NCBI GenBank assembly: GCA_038207585.1 | Contig: JBBQZP010000017.1 | Span: 1 to 64,000 of the forward strand | Length of the DNA: 64,000 nucleotides | Reading direction: 5' to 3' | From: JBBQZP01 sp038207585 | Lineage (GTDB): Bacteria; Pseudomonadota; Alphaproteobacteria; Rhodobacterales; Rhodobacteraceae | Shown: one piece after another, positions 41,445-50,383 of the stretch | Layout: the number at the start of each line of letters is the position of its first letter | Position numbering within the stretch: position 1 is the first letter of the stretch | The notes under the pieces: model-generated | Database searches by the model: none | What the model was told of the DNA's origin: nothing | What the model saw: the letters and a program-made list of their open reading frames with translations, nothing else | Translations under genes and position numbers: made by a program

Positions 41445-42803
41445 ATGGCCAAAGCACCCCCCGCCTTCACCTGTTCCGCCTGTGGTGCCGTGCACCGCAA
41501 ATGGGCGGGCAAATGTGATGCCTGCGGCGCGTGGAACTCGATTGTCGAGGAAGCGCCGTTGTCGGCGGGGCCGAAATCTTTGAGCGGCAAAGGCCGGACG
41601 ATTCCCCTGACCGACCTTGCCACCGAAGAGGCGCCGCCGCCCCGCGCAAGCTCGGGAATGGATGAGTTCGACCGCGTGCTGGGCGGTGGCCTTGTGCCCG
41701 CCTCGGCCATTCTGGTGGGCGGCGATCCGGGCATCGGGAAATCGACGCTGCTGTTGCAAGCCACCGCAAGTTTCGCCCGCAAGGGTATGAAATGCCTTTA
41801 TATCTCGGGTGAAGAAGCCGCCGCCCAAGTTCGGATGCGCGCGCAGCGCCTTGGCCTTGCCGATGCGCCTGTGTCGCTGGGGGCTGAGACGAACCTGCGT
41901 GATATTCTGACCACGCTTGATGCCGAACGCCCCGGTTTGGCGGTGATCGATTCGATTCAGACAATGTGGCTGGATACCGTCGACAGCGCGCCGGGGTCGG
42001 TCGCACAGGTGCGCGCCTCGGCGCACGAGCTTGTGACCTTTGCAAAACGGCGCGGCGTGTCGGTTGTGCTGGTCGGCCATGTGACCAAAGAGGGTCAGAT
42101 TGCCGGGCCGCGCGTCGTCGAACACATGGTCGATACCGTGCTGTATTTCGAGGGCGAACGCGGGCACCAGTTCCGCATCCTGCGCGCGGTGAAAAACCGA
42201 TTTGGTCCGGCCGATGAAATCGGCGTGTTCGAGATGACGGGCGATGGCCTCGCACAAGTCACCAACCCCTCGGCCCTGTTCCTGTCAGATCGCGGTCAGG
42301 CCAGCCCCGGATCAGCCGTCTTTGCAGGCATCGAGGGCACGCGCCCGGTGCTGACCGAAATTCAGGCATTGGTAGCGCCGTCAAACCTTGGCACCCCGCG
42401 CCGCACGGTGGTGGGCATCGACTCGGGCCGCCTGTCCACTATTCTGGCGGTGCTGGAGGCGCGCTGCGGCATACCCTTTGCGGGTCTTGATGTGTTCCTG
42501 AACGTGGCGGGCGGCATGCGGGTTTCCGAACCTGCCGCCGACCTTGCCGTGGCGGCAGCGCTGCTTTCGGCGCGTGAAGATGTTGCAATTCCCGCCGATA
42601 TGGTGCTTTTCGGCGAAATCAGCCTGTCTGGCGCGCTGCGCCCGGTATCTCAGACCGAAAACAGGTTGAAAGAAGCGATGAAACTTGGTTTCTCACAGGC
42701 GGTTGCCCCTGCCGGGTCCAAACTCGGGTCGGCGGTGGGGATCGAGGTCCGGCAGATGCCTGATCTTACCGCCGTCGTGGGTGAGATGTTCGGAGCCGGC
42801 TAA
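41445..42803 (+). CDS. radA: DNA repair protein RadA
   Basis: A 452-residue RecA-related helicase that acts in branch migration and recombination. It has the N-terminal zinc finger (FTCSACGAVHRKWAGKCDAC), Walker A GGDPGIGKSTLLLQA, the diagnostic KNRFG motif, and a C-terminal Lon-protease-like domain (FLNVAGGMRVSEPAADLAVA, FGEISLSGALRPV) without proteolytic activity in the family. The start MAKAPPAFTCSAC is chosen because the finger begins immediately after it. Confidence 0.96.
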   Translation: MAKAPPAFTCSACGAVHRKWAGKCDACGAWNSIVEEAPLSAGPKSLSGKGRTIPLTDLATEEAPPPRASSGMDEFDRVLGGGLVPASAILVGGDPGIGKSTLLLQATASFARKGMKCLYISGEEAAAQVRMRAQRLGLADAPVSLGAETNLRDILTTLDAERPGLAVIDSIQTMWLDTVDSAPGSVAQVRASAHELVTFAKRRGVSVVLVGHVTKEGQIAGPRVVEHMVDTVLYFEGERGHQFRILRAVKNRFGPADEIGVFEMTGDGLAQVTNPSALFLSDRGQASPGSAVFAGIEGTRPVLTEIQALVAPSNLGTPRRTVVGIDSGRLSTILAVLEARCGIPFAGLDVFLNVAGGMRVSEPAADLAVAAALLSAREDVAIPADMVLFGEISLSGALRPVSQTENRLKEAMKLGFSQAVAPAGSKLGSAVGIEVRQMPDLTAVVGEMFGAG

Positions 42804-42822
42804 GCCCGGAGGAGAGACGCAG

Positions 42823-43479
42823 ATGGACTTTACCCTGATCGACGGCGCAGTGGCGGTGGTGATCGTGCTGTCGGCGATCCTCGCCTATTCGCGCGGCATC
42901 GTGCGCGAGGGGATGGCAATCCTTGGCTGGGTCGGTGCCGCCGTGGTGGCCTATATCTTTGCCGCGCAGGCACAGCCGCTGGTCAAGGAAATCCCCGTGG
43001 TCGGCGCGTATCTTGACAACTGCGAGTTGTCGATCGTCGCCTCGTTCGCCGTGATCTTTGCAATCTGTCTGGTGGTCTTTGCGCTTTTCACCCCGCTTTT
43101 GTCAGGTGCCATCCAACGCACCGCCCTTGGCGGATTGGATCAGGGACTGGGCTTCCTGTTTGGTGCCGTGCGCGGGATCATCTTGGTCGGTATTGCCTTC
43201 ATCGTCTATGACCGCGCGATTGCTGCAAATTCCATTCCGATGGTCGACAATTCGCGTTCGGCCAAGGTGTTCGCCTCGTTCCAGTCAAAGATTGATGAGA
43301 CGATCCCGACCGACGCGCCGCAATGGATCGTGTCACGCTATGAACAACTGGTCGGCAATTGCGGCGCGCCTGCAGCCCCCGTCGACCCGACGCCTGCCCC
43401 CGACACAACTGCGCCCGATGCAGCAGCACCCGGAGCAGTGGTGCCCGATGCGACAGCACCTGTGGCACCGGCGAACTGA
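42823..43479 (+). CDS. cvpA: CvpA family membrane protein
   Basis: A 218-residue inner-membrane protein starting MDFTLIDGAVAVVIVLSAIL with four membrane segments, the CvpA landmarks YSRGIVREGMAILGWVGAA and QRTALGGLDQGLGFLFGAVR, and an extended Pro/Ala/Asp-rich C-terminal tail. A strong ribosome-binding site (GGAGGAGAG) precedes it. In many bacteria cvpA lies just before purF, as here; colicin V production is the name only, and the cellular role is unclear. Confidence 0.92.
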   Translation: MDFTLIDGAVAVVIVLSAILAYSRGIVREGMAILGWVGAAVVAYIFAAQAQPLVKEIPVVGAYLDNCELSIVASFAVIFAICLVVFALFTPLLSGAIQRTALGGLDQGLGFLFGAVRGIILVGIAFIVYDRAIAANSIPMVDNSRSAKVFASFQSKIDETIPTDAPQWIVSRYEQLVGNCGAPAAPVDPTPAPDTTAPDAAAPGAVVPDATAPVAPAN

Positions 43480-43574
43480 AAACATGCCATCGCCGCGTGA
43501 CTCCCACCCGGCGATGGCGTAAACGGCGTCATCGAAGCATCGACATCCCAGCGTCAGACGGAGAGCCACGGCCA

Positions 43575-45035
43575 ATGCGCCCCTTCCTGAGCAACCCTTT
43601 CGACGATGACAAACTGAAAGAAGAATGTGGGATTTTTGGCGTGGTCGGCGTGGCCGATGCGTCGAATTTCGTGGCCCTTGGGCTGCACGCCCTGCAACAT
43701 CGCGGGCAGGAGGCGGGTGGAATCGTCAGCCACCACCCCGAGCACGGCTTCAATTCAGCGCGCCGTTTCGGCTATGTGCGCGACAATTTCACCAATGCAA
43801 GCGTGATGGACACCCTGCCCGGCCAGCTTGCCATCGGCCATGTCCGCTATTCCACCGCAGGCTCCAAGGGTGCGACGGCGATCCGCGACGTGCAGCCGTT
43901 CTTTGGCGAATTCTCGATGGGCGGTGCGGCGATTGCGCACAACGGCAACATCACCAACGCCACCGCCCTGCGCCGCGAACTGATCGAGCGTGGATCGATC
44001 TTCCAATCCTCGTCCGACAGCGAATGCATCATCCACCTGATGGCACGCTCGATCCAGAAGAACATCCCCGAACGGATGAAAGACGCGCTGCGCCGGGTTG
44101 AGGGCGCGTTTTCCGTGGTCGCCATGACCCGCACCAAATTGATCGGCGTGCGCGACCCGCTGGGCGTGCGCCCGCTGGTGCTGGGCAAAGTCGGCGACGG
44201 CTGGGCGCTCAGCTCTGAAACCTGCGCGCTTGATATCATCGGGGCCGAGTTCATCCGCGAAATCGAACCCGGCGAGATGGTCGTGATCGAAGGCGGGCAG
44301 GTACAATCCTATCACCCGTTTGATAGCAAACCGTCGCGCTTCTGTATCTTTGAGCACGTCTATTTCAGCCGCCCCGACAGTATTCTGGGCGGCCGCTCGG
44401 TCTATGAAACCCGCCGCCAGATCGGCGTGGAACTGGCCCGCGAAGCGCCCGTCGATGCCGATCTTGTCTGCCCGGTGCCCGACAGCGGCACGCCCGCGGC
44501 AATCGGGTTCAGCCAGGAAAGCGGCATCCCCTATGCAATGGGCATCATCCGCAACCAATACATGGGCCGCACCTTCATCGAGCCCACCGAATCCATCCGC
44601 AACATGGGCGTGCGCCTGAAGCTCAACGTCAACCGCGCGCTGATCAAGGGCAAGCGGGTGATTCTGGTCGACGATTCCGTGGTGCGCGGCACGACCTCGC
44701 GCAAGATCAAGGACATGATCCTTGAGGCGGGTGCGGCCGAGGTCCACTTTCGCATCGCATCCCCCCCCACCGCCTGGCCCTGCTTTTACGGCGTCGATAC
44801 CCCCGAACGATCAAAACTCCTCGCCGCCAACATGTCGGAAGAGGAAATGCGCGAGTGGATCGGCGTGGATTCCTTGCGCTTCATCAGCCTCGATGGCCTC
44901 TACCGCGCGGCGGGCGAGGCGAACGGGCGCAACCCCAAATCCCCGCAATATTGCGACGCCTGCTTTTCCGGCCAATACCCGGTGATCCCGTCCGACAAGA
45001 TCGACGAGGGGTTCGAGATGAAGGCGGCCGAATGA
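43575..45035 (+). CDS. purF: Amidophosphoribosyltransferase
   Basis: Carries out the first step of purine synthesis, making phosphoribosylamine from PRPP and glutamine. The 486-residue protein has a short propeptide before the catalytic Cys (KEECGIFGVVGVADA, Cys at residue 18), Ntn-type glutaminase motifs (HALQHRGQEAGGI, GHVRYSTAGS), and the PRPP loop RVILVDDSVVRGTTSRKI. IASPPTAWPCFYGVDTPER provides a further Cys typical of the Fe-S form, as found in Bacillus-type enzymes. It overlaps the next gene by four bases. Confidence 0.96.
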   Translation: MRPFLSNPFDDDKLKEECGIFGVVGVADASNFVALGLHALQHRGQEAGGIVSHHPEHGFNSARRFGYVRDNFTNASVMDTLPGQLAIGHVRYSTAGSKGATAIRDVQPFFGEFSMGGAAIAHNGNITNATALRRELIERGSIFQSSSDSECIIHLMARSIQKNIPERMKDALRRVEGAFSVVAMTRTKLIGVRDPLGVRPLVLGKVGDGWALSSETCALDIIGAEFIREIEPGEMVVIEGGQVQSYHPFDSKPSRFCIFEHVYFSRPDSILGGRSVYETRRQIGVELAREAPVDADLVCPVPDSGTPAAIGFSQESGIPYAMGIIRNQYMGRTFIEPTESIRNMGVRLKLNVNRALIKGKRVILVDDSVVRGTTSRKIKDMILEAGAAEVHFRIASPPTAWPCFYGVDTPERSKLLAANMSEEEMREWIGVDSLRFISLDGLYRAAGEANGRNPKSPQYCDACFSGQYPVIPSDKIDEGFEMKAAE

Positions 45036-45409
45036 CGGCAGAGGTCGATGCGTATATCGCAGCCCTGCCCCATGATCAGCGCACGGCCCTGACCGACCTG
45101 CGCGCCCGTCTTCGCCATATCCTGCCGGATCACGTCGAGACCATCAGCTATGCCATGCCCGGCTTTCGCGCCCCCGGCCCAAAAGGACGCATGGTCGCAG
45201 GCTACGCCGCCTTTCGCCACCACCTCGGCCTCTACCCACATTCGGGCAGCGTCATGCCCTTGCTGGTTTCGGAATCCAAAGGCTTCAGAACCTCAAAAAG
45301 TGGCATCCTCTTTACCCCGGCTCACCCCCTTCCCGAACCCCTGATCCGCCGCATCATCGCGCTGCGCCAGGCCGAACTCGCCGCCCGCTACGGGGCCAGA
45401 AAAGCCTGA
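45032..45409 (+). CDS. DUF1801/YdhG-like protein
   Basis: A 125-residue protein starting MTAEVDAYIAALPHDQRTAL, with LRHILPDHVETISYAMPGFR, YAAFRHHLGLYPHSG and KSGILFTPAHPLPEPLIRRI. This pattern matches the DUF1801 domain of YdhG/YobV-type proteins, whose function is not established. It overlaps the purF stop codon (ATGA), so it is co-expressed with purine synthesis genes without an obvious reason. Confidence 0.83.
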   Translation: MTAEVDAYIAALPHDQRTALTDLRARLRHILPDHVETISYAMPGFRAPGPKGRMVAGYAAFRHHLGLYPHSGSVMPLLVSESKGFRTSKSGILFTPAHPLPEPLIRRIIALRQAELAARYGARKA

Positions 45410-45417
45410 CGCCACGG

Positions 45418-45445
45418 CTTTCATTTTGACCCAAATATCCTCGCC
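45418..45445. repeat. Divergent copy of the TTTTTGCAAAAA/GGATATTT repeat
   Basis: TTTCATTTTGACCCAAATAT followed by CCTCG combines the TTCATTTTTG start of one dispersed family with the inverted GGATATTT tail of the other. It lies between the DUF1801 gene and the SDR gene. Confidence 0.55.
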
Positions 45446-45536
45446 GAAGGCCCCGGTCCGCGCGCCCTTGCCAATCCGCGCCCGAGCCCATATTCCCGCC
45501 CCGTATTCCAGCGTCGCAAACCCTGAAAGCCACGCC

Positions 45537-46193
45537 ATGACCCAGAACGTCGCCCTCATAACCGGTGCCTCACGCGGCCTCGGCGCCGCTTTCGCCGAAG
45601 CCTTGGCCCTGCGCGGCTGGCATGTCGTGGCCGTCGCCCGCACCTCCGGCGCGCTGGAAGAGCTTGATGACCGCATCAAGGCACATAAATCCCCCGGTGC
45701 GGGCAGCCTGACGCTGGCCCCGATGGACATCACCAACGACGACGCGATGCGGCATTTGTGCGGTTCGGTGCAGCAGCGGTGGGGCGGCTGCGCGCTCTGG
45801 GTTCACACGGCGGTGCATGCAGCCCCCTTGTCGCCAGCAAGCTTCATCGACACCAAGGATTGGGAAAAATCACTGGCCACCAACACGCGAGCGACCGGCA
45901 TCCTGATCCCGCTGGTGACGCCGCTTCTGGGGCGCGACGGCACTGCGCTGTTTCTGGATGACCCCCGCGCCGGGCAAAAGTTCTTCGGCGCGTACGGTGC
46001 CAGCAAGGCGGCACAGCTGGCGTTGGCGCACAGCTGGGCGGCAGAGACGGTCAACATCGGCCCGAACGTCCGCATTGAAACCCCCGCACCGATGCCCACC
46101 GCCACCCGTGCGCGGTTTTTCCCGGGCGAAAACCGCAGCACACTCGCCGATCCGCGCGATGAGGCCGCGCGCATTCTCGACAGTGTGCTGTGA
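45537..46193 (+). CDS. Short-chain dehydrogenase/reductase-like protein with altered active site
   Basis: A 218-residue Rossmann protein, MTQNVALITGASRGLGAAFA, with the YxxxK motif in AYGASKAAQLALAHSW. The region that normally carries the catalytic Ser is ALFLDDPRAGQKFF, with Asp instead, and the usual NNAG motif is replaced by VHTAVHA. It may therefore be an atypical or inactive member. The start follows GAAAG. It is convergent with the 6PGDH-type gene across a palindromic repeat. Confidence 0.82.
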   Translation: MTQNVALITGASRGLGAAFAEALALRGWHVVAVARTSGALEELDDRIKAHKSPGAGSLTLAPMDITNDDAMRHLCGSVQQRWGGCALWVHTAVHAAPLSPASFIDTKDWEKSLATNTRATGILIPLVTPLLGRDGTALFLDDPRAGQKFFGAYGASKAAQLALAHSWAAETVNIGPNVRIETPAPMPTATRARFFPGENRSTLADPRDEAARILDSVL

Positions 46194-46209
46194 CCTCGCC
46201 ACCTGGACC

Positions 46210-46252
46210 AATTTTCTTCGAAGAGAATTGATAAAATTCTTCGAAGAATTTT
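46210..46252. repeat. Tandem palindromes, TTCGAA family, between convergent genes
   Basis: An imperfect palindrome (AATTTTCTTC / GAAGAGAATT, 46210-46229, one mismatch) is followed by a perfect 20-base palindrome (arms AAAATTCTTC / GAAGAATTTT, 46233-46252), identical to that at 571-590. Its place between two converging genes fits a bidirectional terminator. Confidence 0.88.
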
Positions 46253-46271
46253 AGGCCGCCAACGGCGGCCG

Positions 46272-47171
46272 CTATTCCAGCCGCGCCGGAAACCCTGCCG
46301 CCCGCAGGTCCGTGCCCAGCACATCCTCCAGCAGCTTCACGATCTGCGTTGATTGTGCCGCCCCGCCATACGCGGCCTTGCCCTTCACAAACGTCTGGTT
46401 GGTCAGCCCCGCCAGATCAAGCGGCACGCCGAATTCGCGCCCGAACCCCATCGCAAAGCCCAGATCCTTCAGCGCCAGATCCATGGTAAAGGCAATGTCA
46501 TAACTGCCGTTCAGCACCAGCTGCCCTTCGGTTTCATGCACGAAGGATGTGCCGGATGAGGCTGCAATCGCCTCCCACGCGGTTTTCAGATCCAGCCCGC
46601 CGCGTTTGGCCAGCATCAGGGCCTCGCCATCGGCCACAAGGTGGATGAAGGCCAGCATATTGGTGATCACCTTGATTACCGCCGCCGACCCCAAAGGCCC
46701 CATGTGGAAAATGCGGTTCCCCATCGCCTGCAAGACGGGCAAGTGCAGGTCGTAAAGATCCCGATCACCGCCCGCCAGCACTGTGATTTCGCCGCGCGCC
46801 GCCAGATGCACGCCCCCCGTTACCGGCACCTCCAGCAATCGCACGCCCTGTTCGGCGGCAAGGCTGCCCAGCCGCAGGATATCATCGCGCCCCAAAGTCG
46901 AGTTCTCCAGCCAATGCGCGCCGGGTTTCATGGCGGGCAATATCTGCGCCAGAACCGCCTCGGAAACGGCGGGCGACGGCAGACAGGTGATCACATGATC
47001 AACCCCACCCGCCAGCGCCGCTGGACTGGGCGCAAGCGTGGCCCCCGCCGCCACATGCCGCGCGGCCAAAGCCGGATCTAGGTCAAAGACCGTGACCTTG
47101 AACCCCGCCTTCAGCAAACTGGCGGCCAGGTGCCCGCCCAGATTGCCCAGCCCGATATAGCCGTAATGCAT
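46272..47171 (-). CDS. NAD(P)-dependent 3-hydroxyisobutyrate dehydrogenase-like oxidoreductase
   Basis: A 299-residue beta-hydroxyacid dehydrogenase-type protein. The N-terminal Rossmann fold is MHYGYIGLGNLGGHLAASLL, the substrate region is LLEVPVTGGVHLAARGEITV and the catalytic Lys is in IKVITNMLAFIHLVADGEAL. The ATG at 47171 is preferred over a GTG one codon upstream because of spacing to GGGGGAG. It is the last gene of a minus-strand set with an aldehyde dehydrogenase and demethylating enzymes, so its substrate may be a hydroxy acid from that pathway (inference). Confidence 0.88.
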   Translation of the reverse strand: MHYGYIGLGNLGGHLAASLLKAGFKVTVFDLDPALAARHVAAGATLAPSPAALAGGVDHVITCLPSPAVSEAVLAQILPAMKPGAHWLENSTLGRDDILRLGSLAAEQGVRLLEVPVTGGVHLAARGEITVLAGGDRDLYDLHLPVLQAMGNRIFHMGPLGSAAVIKVITNMLAFIHLVADGEALMLAKRGGLDLKTAWEAIAASSGTSFVHETEGQLVLNGSYDIAFTMDLALKDLGFAMGFGREFGVPLDLAGLTNQTFVKGKAAYGGAAQSTQIVKLLEDVLGTDLRAAGFPARLE

Positions 47172-47198
47172 CACGCTCCCCCAATCACGCCTTGCAGA

Positions 47199-48632
47199 TC
47201 ACGCCTCGCCGTAACCGACGATGCCCTTGACCTCGCAGAAATCATGGATCGCCCAATCGGCATATTCGCGCCCGTTGCCCGATTGCTTGTAGCCACCAAA
47301 GGGCGCGAACGTGTCCCAGTCGGGGTAGTTCAGGTTCACTGTTCCGGCGCGCAGGCGGCGTGCAATCGGCTTTGCCTCCTCGACCGGGCCCGCGATATAG
47401 GCGGCCAACCCGTAGGGCGTGTCATTCGCAATCTCGACGGCATGATCAATCGAATCGTACGGCAATATCGCCAGCACCGGCCCGAAAATCTCTTCCTTCG
47501 CGATGGTCATGTCATTGGTCATGTTGCCAAAAACCGTCGGGCGCACGAACCAGCCCCGGTTCACGCCCACAGGCCGCCCAAGGCCGCCGCACACCAGATG
47601 CGAGCCTTCGTCGATGCCCTTCTGGATCAGCCCCTGCACCTTGTCGAAATGCATCTTGCTGACCAGCGGGCCCATCGTCGTGCCCTCATCCATCGGATCG
47701 CCCGCCACAACCGCATCCGCCGCAGCTTTTGCATAGCCCAAGGCCTCGTCATGCTGCGCGCGGCTGACCAGCATCCGGGTCGGCGCATCACACGATTGGC
47801 CGGTGTTGGCAAAACAGGCCTCGGCCCCCGCCGTCACCGCCGCTTTCAGATCGGCCGATGCCAGAATGATGTTGGGCGATTTGCCGCCCAGTTCCTGCGC
47901 CACACGCTTGACGGTCGGTGCCGCCGCCGCAGCCACCGCCGTCCCCGCCCGGGTTGATCCGGTAAAGCTGACCATATCCACCTCGGGGTGGCTGGAGATG
48001 CGCGCGCCGACCACCGCCCCGGTGCCGTTCACCAGGTTGAACACCCCCGCCGGAACCCCCGCCGCATGGCAAATCTCGGCAAACAAAAGCCCCGACAGGG
48101 GTGCAATTTCCGAAGGCTTTAGCACCATCGTGCAGCCCGCAATCAACGCAGGCGCCACCTTGCACGCAATCTGGTTCATCGGCCAGTTCCACGGCGTGAT
48201 CAGCGCGCAGACCCCGATGCCTTCATGCACGATCCGGGTCGTGCCGCGCGAATATTCCCATTTCATCTCTTTCGCGGCCTTGATCGTGCTCTCGATATGC
48301 ACCTGGCCCGCCCAGGCCTGCGCGCCGCGTGCCCATTCGATCGGCGCACCCATCTCAAGGCTCATGGCCTGCGCCATTTCCTCGTAGCGCGCGTTGTATG
48401 CGTCGAGCAGCTTTTGCACCAAGGCGATCCGGTCGGCCAAGGGCCAGACGGTATAGGCACCAAACGCCGCCCGCGCCGCCATGATGGCCGCATCGGCATC
48501 GGCCTCGGACCCCAGAGCGATCTCGCCCAGAATCTCTTCGGTCGCGGGGTTTTCAACGCCCATCCGGTCTTTGCCCTTGGGGGCAACCCAGGCGCCGTTG
48601 ATGTAGAATTTCAGTGCGTTGTCCATGACCAT
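47199..48632 (-). CDS. Aldehyde dehydrogenase family protein
   Basis: A 477-residue NAD(P)-dependent aldehyde dehydrogenase. The cofactor region is TPWNWPMNQIACKVAPAL, the general-base Glu is in QELGGKSPNIIL, and the catalytic Cys is in ANTGQSCDAPTRM; PFGGYKQSGNGREYADW closes the fold. Start at 48632 has GAGG eight bases upstream; a second ATG lies six bases on. It sits between the MttB-like methyltransferase and the dehydrogenase at 46272. Substrate not determinable; an aldehyde from choline- or carnitine-like compounds is one possibility. Confidence 0.92.
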   Translation of the reverse strand: MVMDNALKFYINGAWVAPKGKDRMGVENPATEEILGEIALGSEADADAAIMAARAAFGAYTVWPLADRIALVQKLLDAYNARYEEMAQAMSLEMGAPIEWARGAQAWAGQVHIESTIKAAKEMKWEYSRGTTRIVHEGIGVCALITPWNWPMNQIACKVAPALIAGCTMVLKPSEIAPLSGLLFAEICHAAGVPAGVFNLVNGTGAVVGARISSHPEVDMVSFTGSTRAGTAVAAAAAPTVKRVAQELGGKSPNIILASADLKAAVTAGAEACFANTGQSCDAPTRMLVSRAQHDEALGYAKAAADAVVAGDPMDEGTTMGPLVSKMHFDKVQGLIQKGIDEGSHLVCGGLGRPVGVNRGWFVRPTVFGNMTNDMTIAKEEIFGPVLAILPYDSIDHAVEIANDTPYGLAAYIAGPVEEAKPIARRLRAGTVNLNYPDWDTFAPFGGYKQSGNGREYADWAIHDFCEVKGIVGYGEA

Positions 48633-48755
48633 GGCCGTATCCTCATCTGTCAGATTTCCGGGCCGGTTCGACCCTCATTGCCGGGCAGTGTGAAACCCGC
48701 CCGGGCGTTTGGCAAGCCTGCCCGCGCCGCACCCCGTATTGGCACCGACGCAGGC

Positions 48756-50309
48756 TCAATGGAAATAGATGTTCCACGTCTTGCGGATGGCCGCGTCGAT
48801 CTCGGGGGCGATCTGACTGCCCGCCTTGGCCAGCAATTCGTTCTTGCGCGCAATCGCACGGTCCAGCAGCATGGGCCGCCCGGCCTCGACCCATTCCTTG
48901 GGGCTCATCCGGTTGCCGACGGTGGGATAGATGTATTCCGTCTGCATCAGCGCAAGGGTCTGATCCGACCCCAGATAATGCCCCGGCCCGCCCAGACAAA
49001 CCGCCTTCATCGCCTCGATGCTGGTGCTGTCTTCGGTCACATCAATGCCGCGCACCGTGCGCATGACCTGCCCCAGAATGTCATCGCCCAGAACAAGGCT
49101 CTCCAGACAGAACCCCAGCAAGGATGCATGCATCCCCACCGCCTCATACACCATGTTCAGCCCCGACAGACCGGCCAGCGTGTTGGTGATCGCCTGCTCC
49201 CATCCCGCCTGCATGTCGGGCAGTTTGGAATCGCTGATCCCCGCCGCAGCGCCCCCCGGCAGGTCGTAAAACCGGTGCATCTGCGCGCAACCGGCGGTCA
49301 GCAAGGCCTGCTCGGCACTGCCCCCCGACATGGCGCCCGTGCGCAGGTCCGAAACAAACGGCCATGTCCCGAAAATGCACGGCGCACCGGGCTGAATCGC
49401 ATTGGCGTAAACCACGCCCGCCAGACATTCCGCCATCGCCTGCACAATCGCCAGCGCAATGGGCGCGGGCGCCGTCGCCCCGGCCTGCCCCGCGCTCAGC
49501 AAAAGCATCGGCATGCCGGCACGAATACACGCCTCCATCGTGATGCAGCTTTCCTCGGCGAATTTCATTGGCGGAACAACGAAGCAATTGGAGTTTGACA
49601 CGAAAGGCCGATCCCGCCACGCCTTCTCACCCCCCGCCACCATATGCAGCATGTCAAAACAGGCCTTCACATGCGACGGATCACTGATCGACGTGCCGAC
49701 ATGCTTTGTCGTGCCCGCAAGGCAGGCATAAAGCGTGTTCAGATCCATCTCCTGATTGTCCAGCACATCGCGGCAGACCATGGCGCGCTGAAAGAAATGC
49801 ACGTTATCAAGGTTGTGCGTGATACGCGCGGCATCGTAAAGATCCTGCGCGGTGCTGTCGCGGTAGGTGTTGGTTTCCAGATCAACGATATGCACCGCCG
49901 CCCCGGCCGTGCCGAAATGCACGTTCGTCCCGGTCAGATGCAGATCATATTTCTCATCCCGCGCGTGCAGCGTGATGTCACGCGCAGCAATCGCCAGCAT
50001 GTCCTCGACCAACGCCCGAGGGAACCGGATGCGCCCGTCATCGCCCTGAACCGCCCCCGCACCGGTCAAAAGTTCCACGCCCGAGGCCGGAGCTTGGCTC
50101 AGCCCGATCACCTCAAGTGCCTCAAGCGCCGAAGCATGGATCTTCGCAATCCCCGCATCATCCAAGGGTTTGAACTTGCCCCCGGGCATGCCCGCCCGCA
50201 CCGGGCGCAGATTGTCCGCCAAAGGGGCCGAGCGCACCGCCACCCGGTTCGCCCGCCCGCCTGTGCGCCGCGCCCGTGTGGGCTCACAAACCTCGCCAAT
50301 ATCGCTCAT
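48756..50309 (-). CDS. Trimethylamine methyltransferase (MttB) family protein, non-pyrrolysine type
   Basis: A 517-residue MttB-superfamily protein that should transfer a methyl group from a quaternary or tertiary amine to a corrinoid protein. It shows HASALEALEVIGL, NVHFGTAGAAVHIVDLETN, FYDLPGGAAAGISDSKLPD and QTLALMQTEYIYPTVGNRMS. There is no in-frame TAG, so it lacks pyrrolysine and belongs with MtgB-like glycine betaine or related methyltransferases. No corrinoid protein is encoded nearby. Start at 50309 follows AAGGGGC; neighbours are two FAD/GcvT demethylases. Confidence 0.88.
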   Translation of the reverse strand: MSDIGEVCEPTRARRTGGRANRVAVRSAPLADNLRPVRAGMPGGKFKPLDDAGIAKIHASALEALEVIGLSQAPASGVELLTGAGAVQGDDGRIRFPRALVEDMLAIAARDITLHARDEKYDLHLTGTNVHFGTAGAAVHIVDLETNTYRDSTAQDLYDAARITHNLDNVHFFQRAMVCRDVLDNQEMDLNTLYACLAGTTKHVGTSISDPSHVKACFDMLHMVAGGEKAWRDRPFVSNSNCFVVPPMKFAEESCITMEACIRAGMPMLLLSAGQAGATAPAPIALAIVQAMAECLAGVVYANAIQPGAPCIFGTWPFVSDLRTGAMSGGSAEQALLTAGCAQMHRFYDLPGGAAAGISDSKLPDMQAGWEQAITNTLAGLSGLNMVYEAVGMHASLLGFCLESLVLGDDILGQVMRTVRGIDVTEDSTSIEAMKAVCLGGPGHYLGSDQTLALMQTEYIYPTVGNRMSPKEWVEAGRPMLLDRAIARKNELLAKAGSQIAPEIDAAIRKTWNIYFH

Positions 50310-50319
50310 CCGAAAGCCC

Positions 50320-50373
50320 CTTCTTCTGTTCAAAAATATCCTCGGGGGGTCCGGGGGGCAGACAGCCCTCCGG
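50320..50373. repeat. G-rich hairpin repeat (inverted copy)
   Basis: Read on the minus strand, GGAGGGCTGTCTGCCCCC is followed by GGACCCCCCGAGGATATTT and a short AAC-rich tail. It is the third copy of the element seen after infC and between coxD and coxE. It separates an FAD/GcvT gene from the MttB-like gene. Confidence 0.8.
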
Positions 50374-50383
50374 TCCTGCCCGC

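Noticed and set aside
48756..50309. Pyrrolysine-containing MttB
   Set aside because: The frame is open throughout with no in-frame TAG, so this is the non-pyrrolysine branch.
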